From: an uncultured Lachnospiraceae bacterium
GTDB lineage: Bacteria > Bacillota > Clostridia > Lachnospirales > Lachnospiraceae
NCBI GenBank assembly: GCA_910588215.1
Contig: CAJUQJ010000023.1
Span: 1 to 59,353 of the forward strand
DNA length: 59,353 nucleotides
Direction: 5' to 3'
Within the stretch, counting starts at the first letter, position 1. Each line of letters starts with the position of its first letter. Shown piece by piece: positions 7,979 through 16,655 of this stretch. The position numbers were made by a program, and so were the translations under genes. The notes under the pieces are model-generated. The model worked only from the letters and a program-made list of their open reading frames with translations, did no database searches and was not told where the DNA came from.

Positions 7979-9007
7979 ATGATAGCACATGATTTAGAAT
8001 TTCACAATGTGGATCATTTAGAAAGCGTTTCCGGAATGAGTGGACTTCGATTGGAACGTTTTCCACATCATTTCAAACGAGAACTTGGAATTCCGGACAA
8101 TCATAATGGGCAGTTTCGGGCAAAACGTGTCCATGGCTGTGAAATCCGATTCGTGACGGAGGCAAAATACTTTGATATTGGTCTTATGGCAGTAGAAGCG
8201 GATGTGGATATTGTTATTTATTATGGCGATATGATGCATTCTAAACATACGCTTAAGGCTGGGGTATGTTCGGTGATTCATGTTGAGTATCCGGAAATTT
8301 ATAAGCTGGTAGATATAAAGAAGCTTCCAAAGAGAAGATTTGCTCCATACGTATGGCGTGTTCAGTTTGGTATGAATGGTTATGTTTATTTTCATTATTT
8401 AGATACTTTTGGATATGAGCACAGACCGCCTGTAGAAGGCGAAAAGCCGGAAACTCAGTGGGTGGCATATGGCTCGTCTATTACCTGTGGCAGTGACACT
8501 ACACTTTATTCCAATAGTTATATTGAGCAGGCGGCAGTAAATTTAGGGTATGATGTAATGAACAAGGGATTGTCCGGTTCATGCATGTGTGAATCGGCAA
8601 CAGCCGATTATATTGCATCCCTGCTGGTAGATATATTGTCTTTGGAATTGGGGGTAAATATGTTGATTCCTTTTGAAAGAGACGAATTTGAGGGTCGGGT
8701 TCACTATCTATTGCACAAAGTTATGCAGGAAAGTACGGCAAAGAGAGTCTATGTGATTGATATTTTCCGCAACAGAGGTCTTTGGTTAAAAAATCATAAC
8801 GACCCCCAATATAGAAATTATTCGGCTTTTAGGGAGATTGTAAAAAAGCTTCTTAATGAAATGGAAGATACAAGATTTATAGGGATTGATGGACATGACA
8901 TTGTTGAGGATGAAACTTACTTAAGTGTCGATCTTCTCCATCCCTCTGATCAGGGACATATTTTTATGGGAAGAAATTTGGCGAAAAGGATGAAAGGAGA
9001 GGATTGA
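7979..9007 (+). CDS. SGNH/GDSL-type hydrolase
   Basis: 342 residues from ATG 7979 with GGAGGG six bases upstream. The N-terminal half (about 1-155) looks like a beta-rich accessory domain. The second half starts QWVAYGSSITCGSDT, an SGNH block I in which the Ser of G-S-S-I is the probable nucleophile. Later come a Gly and an Asn region (ELGVNMLIPF, in which the Asn takes the block III place) and a C-terminal D-L-L-H-P block (VDLLHPSDQG) carrying the Asp and His. Such enzymes remove acyl groups from carbohydrates. It precedes the FAD oxidoreductase by one base, so they form an operon. Both are AT-rich compared with the genes after 15000, suggesting a separate history. Confidence 0.8.
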   Translation: MIAHDLEFHNVDHLESVSGMSGLRLERFPHHFKRELGIPDNHNGQFRAKRVHGCEIRFVTEAKYFDIGLMAVEADVDIVIYYGDMMHSKHTLKAGVCSVIHVEYPEIYKLVDIKKLPKRRFAPYVWRVQFGMNGYVYFHYLDTFGYEHRPPVEGEKPETQWVAYGSSITCGSDTTLYSNSYIEQAAVNLGYDVMNKGLSGSCMCESATADYIASLLVDILSLELGVNMLIPFERDEFEGRVHYLLHKVMQESTAKRVYVIDIFRNRGLWLKNHNDPQYRNYSAFREIVKKLLNEMEDTRFIGIDGHDIVEDETYLSVDLLHPSDQGHIFMGRNLAKRMKGED

Positions 9008-9008
9008 T

Positions 9009-10253
9009 ATGTGTCAGAGGAAATCATATGATGTAATCGTAGTAGGGGGAGGACCGTCCGGAGTGACAGCATCTGTTGCGGCAGCGAGAAATGGATGTAA
9101 AACGCTGCTGATTGAAAGAGGAAGCTGTTTAGGCGGAATGGCTACACAGGCATTGGTGCCTGCATTTGGACCATTTACAAATGCCGAAGTAGATTTAATT
9201 GAGGGAATTGACTGGCATCAGATTGATCCGGAAATGCTGAAACAGGTATTGGATGAAATTGTTTTGGAAAGCCAATGTGACATTTTATTTCATACAGATG
9301 TGATTGAAGTGGAAAAAACGGACAGAATGGTGCAGGCAGTATGTACATATTACAAAGGAAAAAAAGAATGGATTAATACCAGGTATCTGATTGATTGTAC
9401 CGGAAATGCGGATTTAGTGGAAATGACAGGCGCCGGATTTGATTATGGAGATGAAGAGGGGCGAGTTCAGGCAGGGACCTTGTGTTTTAGGGTAGCGGGT
9501 ATTGATGTGTCAAAGTTTATGAATTATGTAATGGATACAGGCGAAGATGGAAATCTTTCAAAAGCGTGTGAACGGGCAGTTAAAAACGGAGATTTTCCTG
9601 ATGGTGAGGTGAAAGTTGGTGGTATGGTATTACAGTCAGACGGAATTGCGGGATTGAATTTTGGACACAGTTATAATCTGTCGCCTTTAAATCCATGGAA
9701 ACTTAGTCATTCAGAAATCAAAGCACGTAAGAGAATACCTGAATTGATTAGATTTTTAAGAAAATATGTACCGGGGATGGAGAACTGCGTCCTTGTGTCA
9801 AGCGGTTTCGGCATTGGCATACGTGAATCAAGGAGGATTCATGGAAAATATACATTAACCGGAGAGGACTATTTCAAGAGGGCAGATTTTGAAGATGCAA
9901 TTGCATATTATTCGTATCCGGTAGATTTACATCCAACTGCACCGGGAGAAGGGGCGGAGATGGAATTGAATTATCAGAAGTGGAGATATAAGAATGGAGA
10001 GTGTTATGGTATCCCTTATAGATGTTTAATTCCTGACAGTCTGGATAATCTGGCAGTGGCAGGGAGAACAATCAGTGCGGACAGAATCATGATGGCTTCT
10101 ATAAGGATGATGCCGCCCTGTTTTGCAACTGGTCAGGCTGCTGGTACTGCATGTGCAATTGCAGTGAGAGAAGGGGTAAATTTAGATAGAATTGATGTCG
10201 AGAAATTAAGGAATATACTGAAAAAGCAAGGACTATTTATGGGCCGAGTGTAA
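9009..10253 (+). CDS. FAD-dependent oxidoreductase (FAD_oxidored type)
   Basis: 414 residues. The N-terminus SYDVIVVGGGPSGVTASVAAARNG is a classical FAD-binding Rossmann fold (G-G-G-P-S-G, here split for length), followed by LLIERGSCLGGMATQALVP, typical of the FAD_oxidored family (PF12831, from memory). A second FAD-contact motif, NLAVAGRTISADRIMMASIRM, lies near the end. The substrate is unknown; members often sit in carbohydrate or secondary-metabolite loci. It starts one base after the SGNH hydrolase stop, with AGGAGAGG upstream. Its stop codon (10251-10253) lies within DNA that, in another frame, is the start of the manA remnant (GPSV), so the last three codons are probably foreign. Confidence 0.85.
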   Translation: MCQRKSYDVIVVGGGPSGVTASVAAARNGCKTLLIERGSCLGGMATQALVPAFGPFTNAEVDLIEGIDWHQIDPEMLKQVLDEIVLESQCDILFHTDVIEVEKTDRMVQAVCTYYKGKKEWINTRYLIDCTGNADLVEMTGAGFDYGDEEGRVQAGTLCFRVAGIDVSKFMNYVMDTGEDGNLSKACERAVKNGDFPDGEVKVGGMVLQSDGIAGLNFGHSYNLSPLNPWKLSHSEIKARKRIPELIRFLRKYVPGMENCVLVSSGFGIGIRESRRIHGKYTLTGEDYFKRADFEDAIAYYSYPVDLHPTAPGEGAEMELNYQKWRYKNGECYGIPYRCLIPDSLDNLAVAGRTISADRIMMASIRMMPPCFATGQAAGTACAIAVREGVNLDRIDVEKLRNILKKQGLFMGRV

Positions 10254-10671
10254 TAGAAAACGGAGAATATGCAGGAGATACTTTAAGTGAGTATATTTTG
10301 ATGGAAGGGAAAAAGTAATAGGAACAAAGAGTCAGAGATATGAGCAGTTTCCCTTACTGATCAAGTTTATTGATGCAAAGGGTGACCTGTCCATTCAGGT
10401 TCATCCAAATGATGTTTATGCTTTAAAGAATGAAGGGCAGTATAGCAAGACTGAGATGTGGTACATCGTAGAGTGTGAGGAAGGGGCAAGTCTTTATTAC
10501 GGTTTTTCAAAAGAAATATCCAAAGAAGAATTTGTGGAACGGATTGAGAATCAGACACTTTTAGAAGTGTTGAATCGGGTAGAGGTTCAAAAAGGGGATG
10601 TAATGTTCATTGAACCTGGGACAATCCATGCCATCGGAAGAGGTAATGTGACTTATTGGGTTTATGCCTGA
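10241..10671 (+). pseudogene. manA: Mannose-6-phosphate isomerase (class I) fragment
   Basis: Reading starts mid-gene at GPSVIENGEYAGDTLSEY, a standard ManA motif. A one-base loss near 10311-10316 breaks the frame (EGKK then stop), and the next frame continues IGTKSQRYEQFPLLIKFIDA, LSIQVHPNDVYALKNEGQ (the zinc-binding Q-x-H), KTEMWYIV and FIEPGTIHAIG. After IG a stretch is deleted, because it jumps directly to NVTYWVYA and a stop. Both the first part of the gene and its C-terminal third are absent. The intact enzyme interconverts mannose- and fructose-6-phosphate. Confidence 0.85.
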
Positions 10672-10921
10672 ATATAGGAGAGAGCAGCACCGATGGTGGT
10701 GCTGTGCTGAGGCATTTTACTGATCAGAAGAAAATCCTGTGGTTCGGGAGGGGAGTAACTGTTGTATTCTTGTGTAAAGAAAGTCGAGATCTTCTGTATA
10801 CAGATATGGGGCGATATAACCGCCAAGTATAAAGTTTGTGTCGTAAACAAGGTGGAACATATTGGCAGCATCCGCTAAATCCGTAAGGAAACGGTTCCAT
10901 CGGTTAGAAGCGGAAGAATCC
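10662..10921 (-). pseudogene. ROK family regulator/kinase, C-terminal fragment
   Basis: On the minus strand one frame reads DLADAANMFHLVYDTNFILG then GYIAPYLYTEDLDFLYTRIQ. It breaks near 10750-10760, and another frame gives QDFLLISKMPQHSTTIGAAL and ends SYIQA. This matches position by position the end of the intact ROK gene just upstream (LILSGYLAPYFTEEDIDYL and TPAIGAALFYVEQ regions), so it is a second, decayed paralogue. It lies tail to tail with the manA remnant and overlaps it by ten bases. Confidence 0.75.
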
Positions 10922-10944
10922 CCGTTTCATGTTTTGTTTATCTA

Positions 10945-12078
10945 TTATACAGATTGCAGGAACTGTTCTACATAAAACAAAGCGGCACCAATGGCAGGGG
11001 TATATTGTCCGTGCACACCGACTAATATATAATCTCTTTCCAACGGAAAAGGAGAGGTTAAATTGATACGCTTTAGAAGATAATCAATGTCTTCTTCTGT
11101 GAAATATGGTGCCAGATATCCGCTTAGGATCACAGGCGCGTCAACTGTCAGGTTCAGATTCTTTATGGCAAAAGCCAGGTGGTTTAGATAGTCTTCCCAG
11201 ATTTGTGTAAGCTGGGGAGATTTCCCTTCCCTTAAAGAGGGAAAAAATTCTTTTATGTGTAATCCGGCGGAATGCTCCAGTGAATTGGCGGAACAATAAG
11301 ATTCCAAACAGCCCCGGTTCCCGCAATAGCAGAGCGGACCATCAGGATTGATGCACATATGTTCAATGATGCCACTGTGCATGGAACGTCCCTGGTGGAT
11401 CTGATGATTGGTTATGATGGCACCGCCCATGTTTCTGTTTAACAGCAAAATTACGGCGCTGTCAAGGTCAGGATGGTTCCACAATTCAAGGCATGCAGCA
11501 GATTTAGAGTCATGCTCTAAATGGCAAGGATACGAAAGGTATCTGGAAAAGTTCGCCAGGCTCATGCCGGTATTATCCATAATATTTCCATATGTTACGG
11601 TTGTGTGGTCTGAGGAGGTAATTCCCTGGGTGGCAATGGAAATACCGAGAATACTTTCCTCCTTATATTGGTTTTTTGTGATACATTCGCTGATTTTTTT
11701 GGCAGCCTGTTCATAATAGGCTGCTGTATTGGAATAAGGAAGTGGGATTGTATCTGTATGGATCACATTTCCATATAAATCAACAGCGATAATGTGGAAC
11801 ATATCTTTCAGTATGCCAATGCCGATTGCGATTTTAAAATCAGGGACAATTCGGATTGCATGAGCCTTCCTGCCGCCGGTAGAATCAAAGTACCCGTTTC
11901 GCTCAATCAAACCTTCTTCTTCCAGTAAACTTAAATTTTGGCTGACGGTAGACAACGCCATTTGCAGGTCCTGAACGATTTGAAGTTTGGAAGCCAGCTT
12001 TTGTTTATAAATATACTGATAGACTTTTGATCTGTTTATTTTTTTTAAGTTGATTGTGGTCATGCCTTTATCACTCAT
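10945..12078 (-). CDS. ROK family transcriptional regulator
   Basis: Start taken at ATG 12078, with GAGAAAGG 11 to 18 bases upstream; a GTG at 12087 is possible. About 377 residues. An N-terminal winged helix-turn-helix (LQIVQDLQMALSTVSQNLSLLEEEG) is followed by an ROK sugar-kinase-like domain with a zinc motif CYCGNRGCLESYC. Proteins of this NagC/XylR group repress sugar genes and release DNA on binding a sugar. It is divergent from the mannitol-dehydrogenase-family gene at 12315, with 236 bases between, and is the obvious candidate regulator of it (inference). Confidence 0.9.
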   Translation of the reverse strand: MSDKGMTTINLKKINRSKVYQYIYKQKLASKLQIVQDLQMALSTVSQNLSLLEEEGLIERNGYFDSTGGRKAHAIRIVPDFKIAIGIGILKDMFHIIAVDLYGNVIHTDTIPLPYSNTAAYYEQAAKKISECITKNQYKEESILGISIATQGITSSDHTTVTYGNIMDNTGMSLANFSRYLSYPCHLEHDSKSAACLELWNHPDLDSAVILLLNRNMGGAIITNHQIHQGRSMHSGIIEHMCINPDGPLCYCGNRGCLESYCSANSLEHSAGLHIKEFFPSLREGKSPQLTQIWEDYLNHLAFAIKNLNLTVDAPVILSGYLAPYFTEEDIDYLLKRINLTSPFPLERDYILVGVHGQYTPAIGAALFYVEQFLQSV

Positions 12079-12230
12079 AATTTTCACGCCTTTCTCTCAG
12101 AAATTTTACCTTTCCCTTTTATATAAGAGTTAATCTTATTTTAATTTATAAGATGGCAATAAGCAATATCTGAAAAGACATATGGTAATATCAAATAAAA
12201 AAAAACGGATAAATTTGTTTGTTTTGTCAA

Positions 12231-12258
12231 TTGATTTTGTATGTAAGAATAATATAAT
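12231..12258 (+). promoter_or_regulatory. Promoter of the mannitol-dehydrogenase-family gene
   Basis: TTGATT (12231-12236), 16-base spacer, TATAAT (12253-12258). It sits in a very AT-rich 236-base divergent region shared with the ROK regulator gene. Confidence 0.55.
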
Positions 12259-12314
12259 AAACTTACAACTTACACATAACTATAAGTAAAATATAAAACG
12301 ATGGAGGTAAAAGT

Positions 12315-14168
12315 ATGAAATTAACAGTTAATGGAATCAGGAATCGGGAAACATGGGAAAAGGCAGGGATCACACTCCCGGGATACGATGTGGAGACAGT
12401 TTCGGAAAAGACTAAAAAGGAACCGAAATGGGTACATTTTGGAATCGGTAATATTTTCCGCATCTTTATTGGCGGTATTGCAGACGGCCTCTTGGAAGAA
12501 GGCGCAATGGATTGGGGAATTACCTGTGTTGAGACATTTGATTATGATGTGGTGGATAAAATTTATGGACCTTATGACAATCTGGGGTTAAGTGTGCTCC
12601 TGCACGGAGATGGAACCAGGGAATACAAGGTATTGGGATCCATGTCAGAGGCGATCAAGGCACAGTCATCCGTTCCGGAACAGTGGAACCGGCTGAAAGA
12701 AGTTTTTAGAAGCCCTTCTTTGCAGCTGGTATCTTTTACGATCACCGAAAAGGGATATGCTTTGCAGAAAGCGGATGGTACATGGTTTCCTTTTGTGGAA
12801 GCAGACATCCAGAACGGACCGGATCAGGCGGTCGGGGCCATGGCAGTACTGACAGCCATGCTCTATGAACGGTATAAGGCCGGAAAATATCCGCTGGCGC
12901 TGGTTTCTATGGATAACTGCTCCCAGAATGGCGCGAAGCTGCGTGAATCCGTGCTGACTATGACAGAGGAGTGGCAGAGGGCAGGTTTCGTGGAGGAAGG
13001 ATTTGCGGCCTATGTGAGTGATGAAAAGACAATTGCTTTTCCGTGGACTATGATCGATAAGATCACGCCGCGCCCCAGCGAGCAGATTGCCGATGACCTT
13101 GAGGAGCTGGGCGTGGAAGATATGCAGCCGGTGATCACGGGGAAGAAGACTTACATTGCCCCTTTTGTCAATGCCGAAAAACCGCAGTATCTTGTAATCG
13201 AGGACAGTTTCCCAAATGGCAGGCCGGCTTTGGAAAAAGGTTTTGGCGTGTATATGGCTGACAGGGAGACCGTGAACCTGTCCGAACGTATGAAAGTAAC
13301 CGTATGCCTGAATCCGGTGCATTCCGCTACGGGGCCTCTTGGGGTGGCATTGGGATATGACCTGTTTGCACAGATGTTAAATACAGATGCGGATATGATG
13401 AAAATGGCACGTATGGTAGCCTATGACGAAGGGCTTCCAGTGGTGCCGGATCCGGGCATTCTCTCCCCGCAGGAGTTTGTAGATGAACTTTTTAATGACA
13501 GATTCCCCAATGAATATCTGGGCGATACGAACCTTCGTCTTGCGGTTGATGTATCCCAGATGGTGGGAATCCGCTTTGGGGAAACCATCAAGGCATATGT
13601 GGCAAAATACGGGGATGCTTCGCACCTTACGGCTATCCCGCTGGGAATCGCCGGCTGGCTCCGGTATATGCTGGCTGTGGATGACGAAGGCAAAAGATAT
13701 GAGCTGGCACCTGACCCCATGAATGAGGAGATTCAGGAACAGATGAAAGAAATCATAGTGGGGCAGCCCGAAACGTTTACCGGCCAGCTCAAGGCAATCC
13801 TCTCTAATGAACGTATTTTTTCTGTCGATATTTACCAGACCGGTCTGGGAGAGAAGATCGAAGCAATGTTTCGTGAAATGATCGCCGGACCCGGCGCTGT
13901 CAAAGCGACCGTACATAAATACATATGTATAGAGGAGAAAATAATGAACGGGATAGAAACGATTCAGGAACCTTCATTGTTTACGCTGGCTCCTGATATT
14001 TATGTTCCATATACAGTGGATATTATGGAATCCTACAGCTATCCGGGCAATCCGCTGTTTATTCCGGAGGTGAGAAAGGATGCGATGAAAGAAAATGAAA
14101 TCAAGGATTTAGTTAATCAGATGACACTTGAAGAGAAAGTTAGTATGTGTTCCAGTGCTGATTTTTAG
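12315..14168 (+). CDS. Mannitol dehydrogenase family protein (mannonate/fructuronate reductase-like), 3' end fused to foreign gene pieces
   Basis: ATG 12315 has GGAGG eight bases upstream. Residues 1 to about 540 are a long-chain polyol dehydrogenase: WVHFGIGNIFRIFIGG is the nucleotide-binding start, SMDNCSQNGAKLRESVL a family motif, and MKVTVCLNPVHSATGPLG holds the Lys/Asn/His active-site region. Expected reaction: NAD(H)-linked interconversion of a hexuronate or ketose with its alcohol. The natural end is near VHKYI (about 13925). The frame then runs without a stop through a ribosome binding site into LAPDIYVPYTVDIME (a GH35-like piece) and NQMTLEEKVSMCSSADF (the start of a GH3 enzyme), ending at TAG 14166. 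The 617-residue product thus has a tail of about 75 residues of unrelated origin. The native stop was probably lost by an indel near 13925. Confidence 0.85.
   Translation: MKLTVNGIRNRETWEKAGITLPGYDVETVSEKTKKEPKWVHFGIGNIFRIFIGGIADGLLEEGAMDWGITCVETFDYDVVDKIYGPYDNLGLSVLLHGDGTREYKVLGSMSEAIKAQSSVPEQWNRLKEVFRSPSLQLVSFTITEKGYALQKADGTWFPFVEADIQNGPDQAVGAMAVLTAMLYERYKAGKYPLALVSMDNCSQNGAKLRESVLTMTEEWQRAGFVEEGFAAYVSDEKTIAFPWTMIDKITPRPSEQIADDLEELGVEDMQPVITGKKTYIAPFVNAEKPQYLVIEDSFPNGRPALEKGFGVYMADRETVNLSERMKVTVCLNPVHSATGPLGVALGYDLFAQMLNTDADMMKMARMVAYDEGLPVVPDPGILSPQEFVDELFNDRFPNEYLGDTNLRLAVDVSQMVGIRFGETIKAYVAKYGDASHLTAIPLGIAGWLRYMLAVDDEGKRYELAPDPMNEEIQEQMKEIIVGQPETFTGQLKAILSNERIFSVDIYQTGLGEKIEAMFREMIAGPGAVKATVHKYICIEEKIMNGIETIQEPSLFTLAPDIYVPYTVDIMESYSYPGNPLFIPEVRKDAMKENEIKDLVNQMTLEEKVSMCSSADF
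13944..14084 (+). pseudogene. Fragment of a GH35/DUF5597-like beta-galactosidase
   Basis: After AGAGGAGAAAATA comes an ATG (13944) and the sequence SLFTLAPDIYVPYTVDIME, then YPGNPLFIPEVRKD. The A-P-D-I-Y and N-P-L-F-I-P-E motifs are characteristic of the catalytic barrel of these galactosidases, where the Glu of F-I-P-E is a likely catalytic residue. Only about 47 codons remain. Confidence 0.5.
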
Positions 14169-14204
14169 AATTTAAAAGGAGCAGAGCGTTTAGGAATTCC
14201 ATGG
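14085..14204 (+). pseudogene. N-terminal fragment of a GH3 beta-glucosidase
   Basis: ATG 14085 follows GGAGGTGAGAAAGG. It encodes DLVNQMTLEEKVSMCSSADF, the universal opening of GH3 glucosidases. After the TAG at 14166-14168 the same frame continues NLKGAERLGIPW, again GH3-like, so the stop is a point change in what was once GH3 sequence. The rest of the gene is gone, replaced by the GNAT gene. Confidence 0.75.
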
Positions 14205-14212
14205 AGAAGAAT

Positions 14213-14665
14213 ATGAAAGAGTATAAATATGTCATTTTAAGAGAACGACCAGAATTAAAGAACAGGGCGGCTGAATGGTTTCATTGCAAATGGGGAGTGT
14301 CACAGGAAGCTTACCTTGAATGTATGGAAGCTTATCTGAATAACGAAACCGAGTATGGTTGGTATCTTTGCTTAGATGAGGACAGAATCATAGGAGGGCT
14401 TGGAGTAATTGAAAATGATTTTCATGACAGAAAAGACCTCACGCCGAATGTTTGTGCCGTATATACAGAGGAAGAATATCGTTGTAAAGGAATTGCGGGA
14501 CATTTGCTGAATATGGTTGTAAATGACTTAAAATCCAAAGCTATAACCCCAGTTTATTTGCTTACCGACCATACAGATTTTTATGAAAGATATGGTTGGG
14601 AATTTTTGTGTATGGTTCAAGGAAATGATGAACCCGAAATGTCAAGAATGTATATTTACAGATAA
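14213..14665 (+). CDS. GNAT family N-acetyltransferase
   Basis: Start chosen at ATG 14213, because GGAG ends six bases upstream; the ATG at 14201 is part of the GH3 debris. 150 residues. The acetyl-CoA-binding core is visible: VCAVYTEEEYRCKGIAGHLLN (motif A, R-x-x-G-I-A), then VYLLTDHTDFYERYGWEF (motif B). The acceptor is unknown; aminoglycoside or small-molecule acetylation is possible. It stands alone among gene fragments. Confidence 0.85.
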   Translation: MKEYKYVILRERPELKNRAAEWFHCKWGVSQEAYLECMEAYLNNETEYGWYLCLDEDRIIGGLGVIENDFHDRKDLTPNVCAVYTEEEYRCKGIAGHLLNMVVNDLKSKAITPVYLLTDHTDFYERYGWEFLCMVQGNDEPEMSRMYIYR

Positions 14666-14793
14666 ATTGGAGCTGTAGTCTGCAAATAAAAAGTCAAGTC
14701 CAAATTTGCGCCGGCGGTCATGTAAACGTAGTTAGGCTTACCCTGTGCCCGTTTTTTATCCATGAAGGCATAAACAGGATCGTCAACTTGCAG
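14656..14793 (-). pseudogene. IS110-family transposase, C-terminal fragment
   Basis: The minus strand reads DDPVYAFMDKKRAQGKPNYV then YMTAGANLDLTFYL and stops. The pattern D-P-V-Y-x-F-x-x-K-K-R-A-x-G-K-P-x-Y-V-Y-M-T-A-G-A-N is the conserved end of IS110-type (DEDD) transposases. The last residues diverge, so the piece is cut at both sides. It overlaps the end of the GNAT gene. Confidence 0.65.
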
Positions 14794-14881
14794 ATGTTGT
14801 GGTAAGAAAGAAGGTGATTACTTGATTCCCGACCACATTGGGAGCGTAAGATACCAACGTCAGAAAGATTAACTCCTAATT

Positions 14882-15028
14882 ATGGCAACTTTTGAATTGA
14901 CCGGGCTTTCGATTGCAAAGGTGTCACAAGCGGAGCAAAAGAATCTGAGGGAGGCTTTAGGCGGTGAATTTCACATTACGTTTGAATTATCAGAAAGCAA
15001 TCCACATTTCCAGGAAACATTCCTATGA
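14882..15028 (+). other. Small open reading frame, unrecognised
   Basis: 48 codons starting MATFELTGLSIAKVSQ, with no convincing ribosome binding site. The composition is protein-like (amphipathic, acidic end). It lies between transposase and relaxase debris, so a truncated mobile-element gene is likelier than a live one. Confidence 0.25.
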
Positions 15029-15070
15029 AAGCGGAATTTAACAACCTGGTATATGCCAGGACTGACTCTG

Positions 15071-15163
15071 TGTCATACCGGCAGTTATGAACGGCAGGGA
15101 ATAGACCAAATCCCTACCGCTCATTTAGGCGTTGCCACTTCCGCTATGAAAAACAGCGGTTAA
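15071..15163 (+). pseudogene. MobA/MobL relaxase fragment
   Basis: A start-less frame reads GSYERQGIDQIPTAHLGVAT then SAMKNSG and stops. The series S-Y-x-x-Q-G-I-x-x-I-P-T-x-H-L-G is a hallmark of MobA/MobL relaxases of mobilisable plasmids and elements. It shares four bases with the end of the flavodiiron gene on the other strand. Confidence 0.6.
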
Positions 15164-16314
15164 CTGCACAATTCTTCTGCCAGCGCTTCGATCTGGGCAA
15201 TGCTGTCTTCATTTAAGGCGGAACGGATCTGCACCGTATGCTCTGCAAAAGTGATGTCTTTGCAGGCTTCCAGCTTTGCCCGCATGGCTTTGGCGGCAAG
15301 AGGCGCCCAGGATCCGTTCTCTATCAAGGCAACGGTACGGTTCTGGTAATTGTGACCTGCCAGCTCATGGATGAACTCCCGCATGAAGGGGAACATATCT
15401 GTGTTATAAGTGGTGGTGGCCAGAACAAGCTTACCGTAGCGGAAAGCGTCTTCTATGCACTCAGCCATATCTTCACGGGCCAGATCAGTCAACACTACCT
15501 TGGGGCAGCCTCTCTCAGTCAATTTGTCGGCCAGCAGTTTGGCAGCCGCTTTCGTGTTGCCGTAGACGGAGGTGTAGGCGATCATGATACCTTCGGATTC
15601 TACGCCGTAAGAAGACCAGGTCTGATACAAGTTTACATAATACTCAAGATTCTCTTTCAGGATTGGACCGTGCAGCGGGCAGATGATCTGAATATCCAGA
15701 GCGGCCGCCTTCTTCAGAAGATTCTGTACCTGCATACCGAATTTACCCACAATACCGAAGTAGTAGCGGCGTGCCTCGCATGCCCATTCTTCCTCCACAT
15801 CCAGGGCGCCGAACTTGCCGAAGCCGTCAGCGGAGAAGAGCACTTTATCATGTTGGTCATAGGTCACGATGACTTCCGGCCAGTGTACCATAGGGGCACC
15901 GATAAATTGCAGGGTATGTACGCCCAGAGACAGGGTATCACCTTCTTTGACGATCAGCCGTCTGTCGGCGTAGTCTGTGCCGAAGAACTGCTTCACCATA
16001 TTGAAGGCCGGTGCGGAGGATACGATGACCGTATTCGGAAAAGCCTGCAGGAAAGCGCTGATATTGGCGGAATGGTCAGGTTCCATATGCTGTACAACGA
16101 GATAATCCGGTGTACGGGAACCGAGTATCTGTCTTATCTTCTGCATCCATTCTTCATAAAAAGAACCGTCAACCGTGTCCATAACTGCGATTTTTTCATC
16201 CACAATGACATATGAATTGTATGCCATACCGTTTTCCACTTTATACTGACCCTCAAAAAGATCTATTTCGTGGTCGTTTACACCTACATATCGAATATCC
16301 TTTGTGATTTCCAT
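15160..16314 (-). CDS. A-type flavodiiron protein (FprA family)
   Basis: 384 residues. The N-terminal metallo-beta-lactamase fold has the di-iron ligands His76, Glu78 and Asp80 in VVQHMEPDHSANI, and further histidines in PMVHWPEVIVTYD and ICPLHGPIL. From about residue 253 a flavodoxin domain begins (IMIAYTSVYGNTKAAAKLL, the FMN phosphate loop). Such proteins reduce O2 to water or NO to N2O in the cytoplasm of anaerobes. Monocistronic, with its own promoter at 16366-16393 and a GGAG about 7 bases before the ATG. Its 3' end abuts mobile-element debris. Confidence 0.93.
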   Translation of the reverse strand: MEITKDIRYVGVNDHEIDLFEGQYKVENGMAYNSYVIVDEKIAVMDTVDGSFYEEWMQKIRQILGSRTPDYLVVQHMEPDHSANISAFLQAFPNTVIVSSAPAFNMVKQFFGTDYADRRLIVKEGDTLSLGVHTLQFIGAPMVHWPEVIVTYDQHDKVLFSADGFGKFGALDVEEEWACEARRYYFGIVGKFGMQVQNLLKKAAALDIQIICPLHGPILKENLEYYVNLYQTWSSYGVESEGIMIAYTSVYGNTKAAAKLLADKLTERGCPKVVLTDLAREDMAECIEDAFRYGKLVLATTTYNTDMFPFMREFIHELAGHNYQNRTVALIENGSWAPLAAKAMRAKLEACKDITFAEHTVQIRSALNEDSIAQIEALAEELCS

Positions 16315-16365
16315 TGATCAGACTCCTTTTTGCATATTTATATTTTCATAGTGCTTCATTTCTTT

Positions 16366-16393
16366 ATTATAGGCGAAATCAGGAAAAAATCAA
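16366..16393 (-). promoter_or_regulatory. Promoter of the flavodiiron gene
   Basis: Minus strand TTGATT (16393-16388), 16-base spacer, TATAAT (16371-16366); about 52 bases upstream of the ATG. The remainder of the 341-base gap 16315-16655 holds this promoter and the one for the TcdA-like gene; no further gene was seen. Confidence 0.6.
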
Positions 16394-16561
16394 TGTAATT
16401 TTACGCCAGTATAAAACACTACAGCCATTACAATAGGGAAGTTGTGTGATGGTTCAGCCGGGGATTTGTATTTGCCGAATGAAATCTGTTCGCGTCCTCA
16501 GTGAAAAGCGCTTCGGAAATAGAAAGGATGGGAAAACCGGAATTTGGAATGGCACAAAAGA

Positions 16562-16590
16562 TTGCAGAACAGTGTAAAAGAGAGTATACT
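16562..16590 (+). promoter_or_regulatory. Promoter of the TcdA-like gene
   Basis: TTGCAG (16562-16567), 17-base spacer, TATACT (16585-16590), 66 bases before the ATG. Confidence 0.5.
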
Positions 16591-16655
16591 GAAAAAAGTA
16601 TAACAGAAAGCGGAAAAATACAGAGCGAAGGGAATAGGCAGAAACGAGGTTGGAT

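Noticed and set aside
15238..16215. 325-codon plus-strand frame opposite the flavodiiron gene
   Set aside because: Antisense shadow of a well-supported gene; no ribosome binding site or protein-like pattern.
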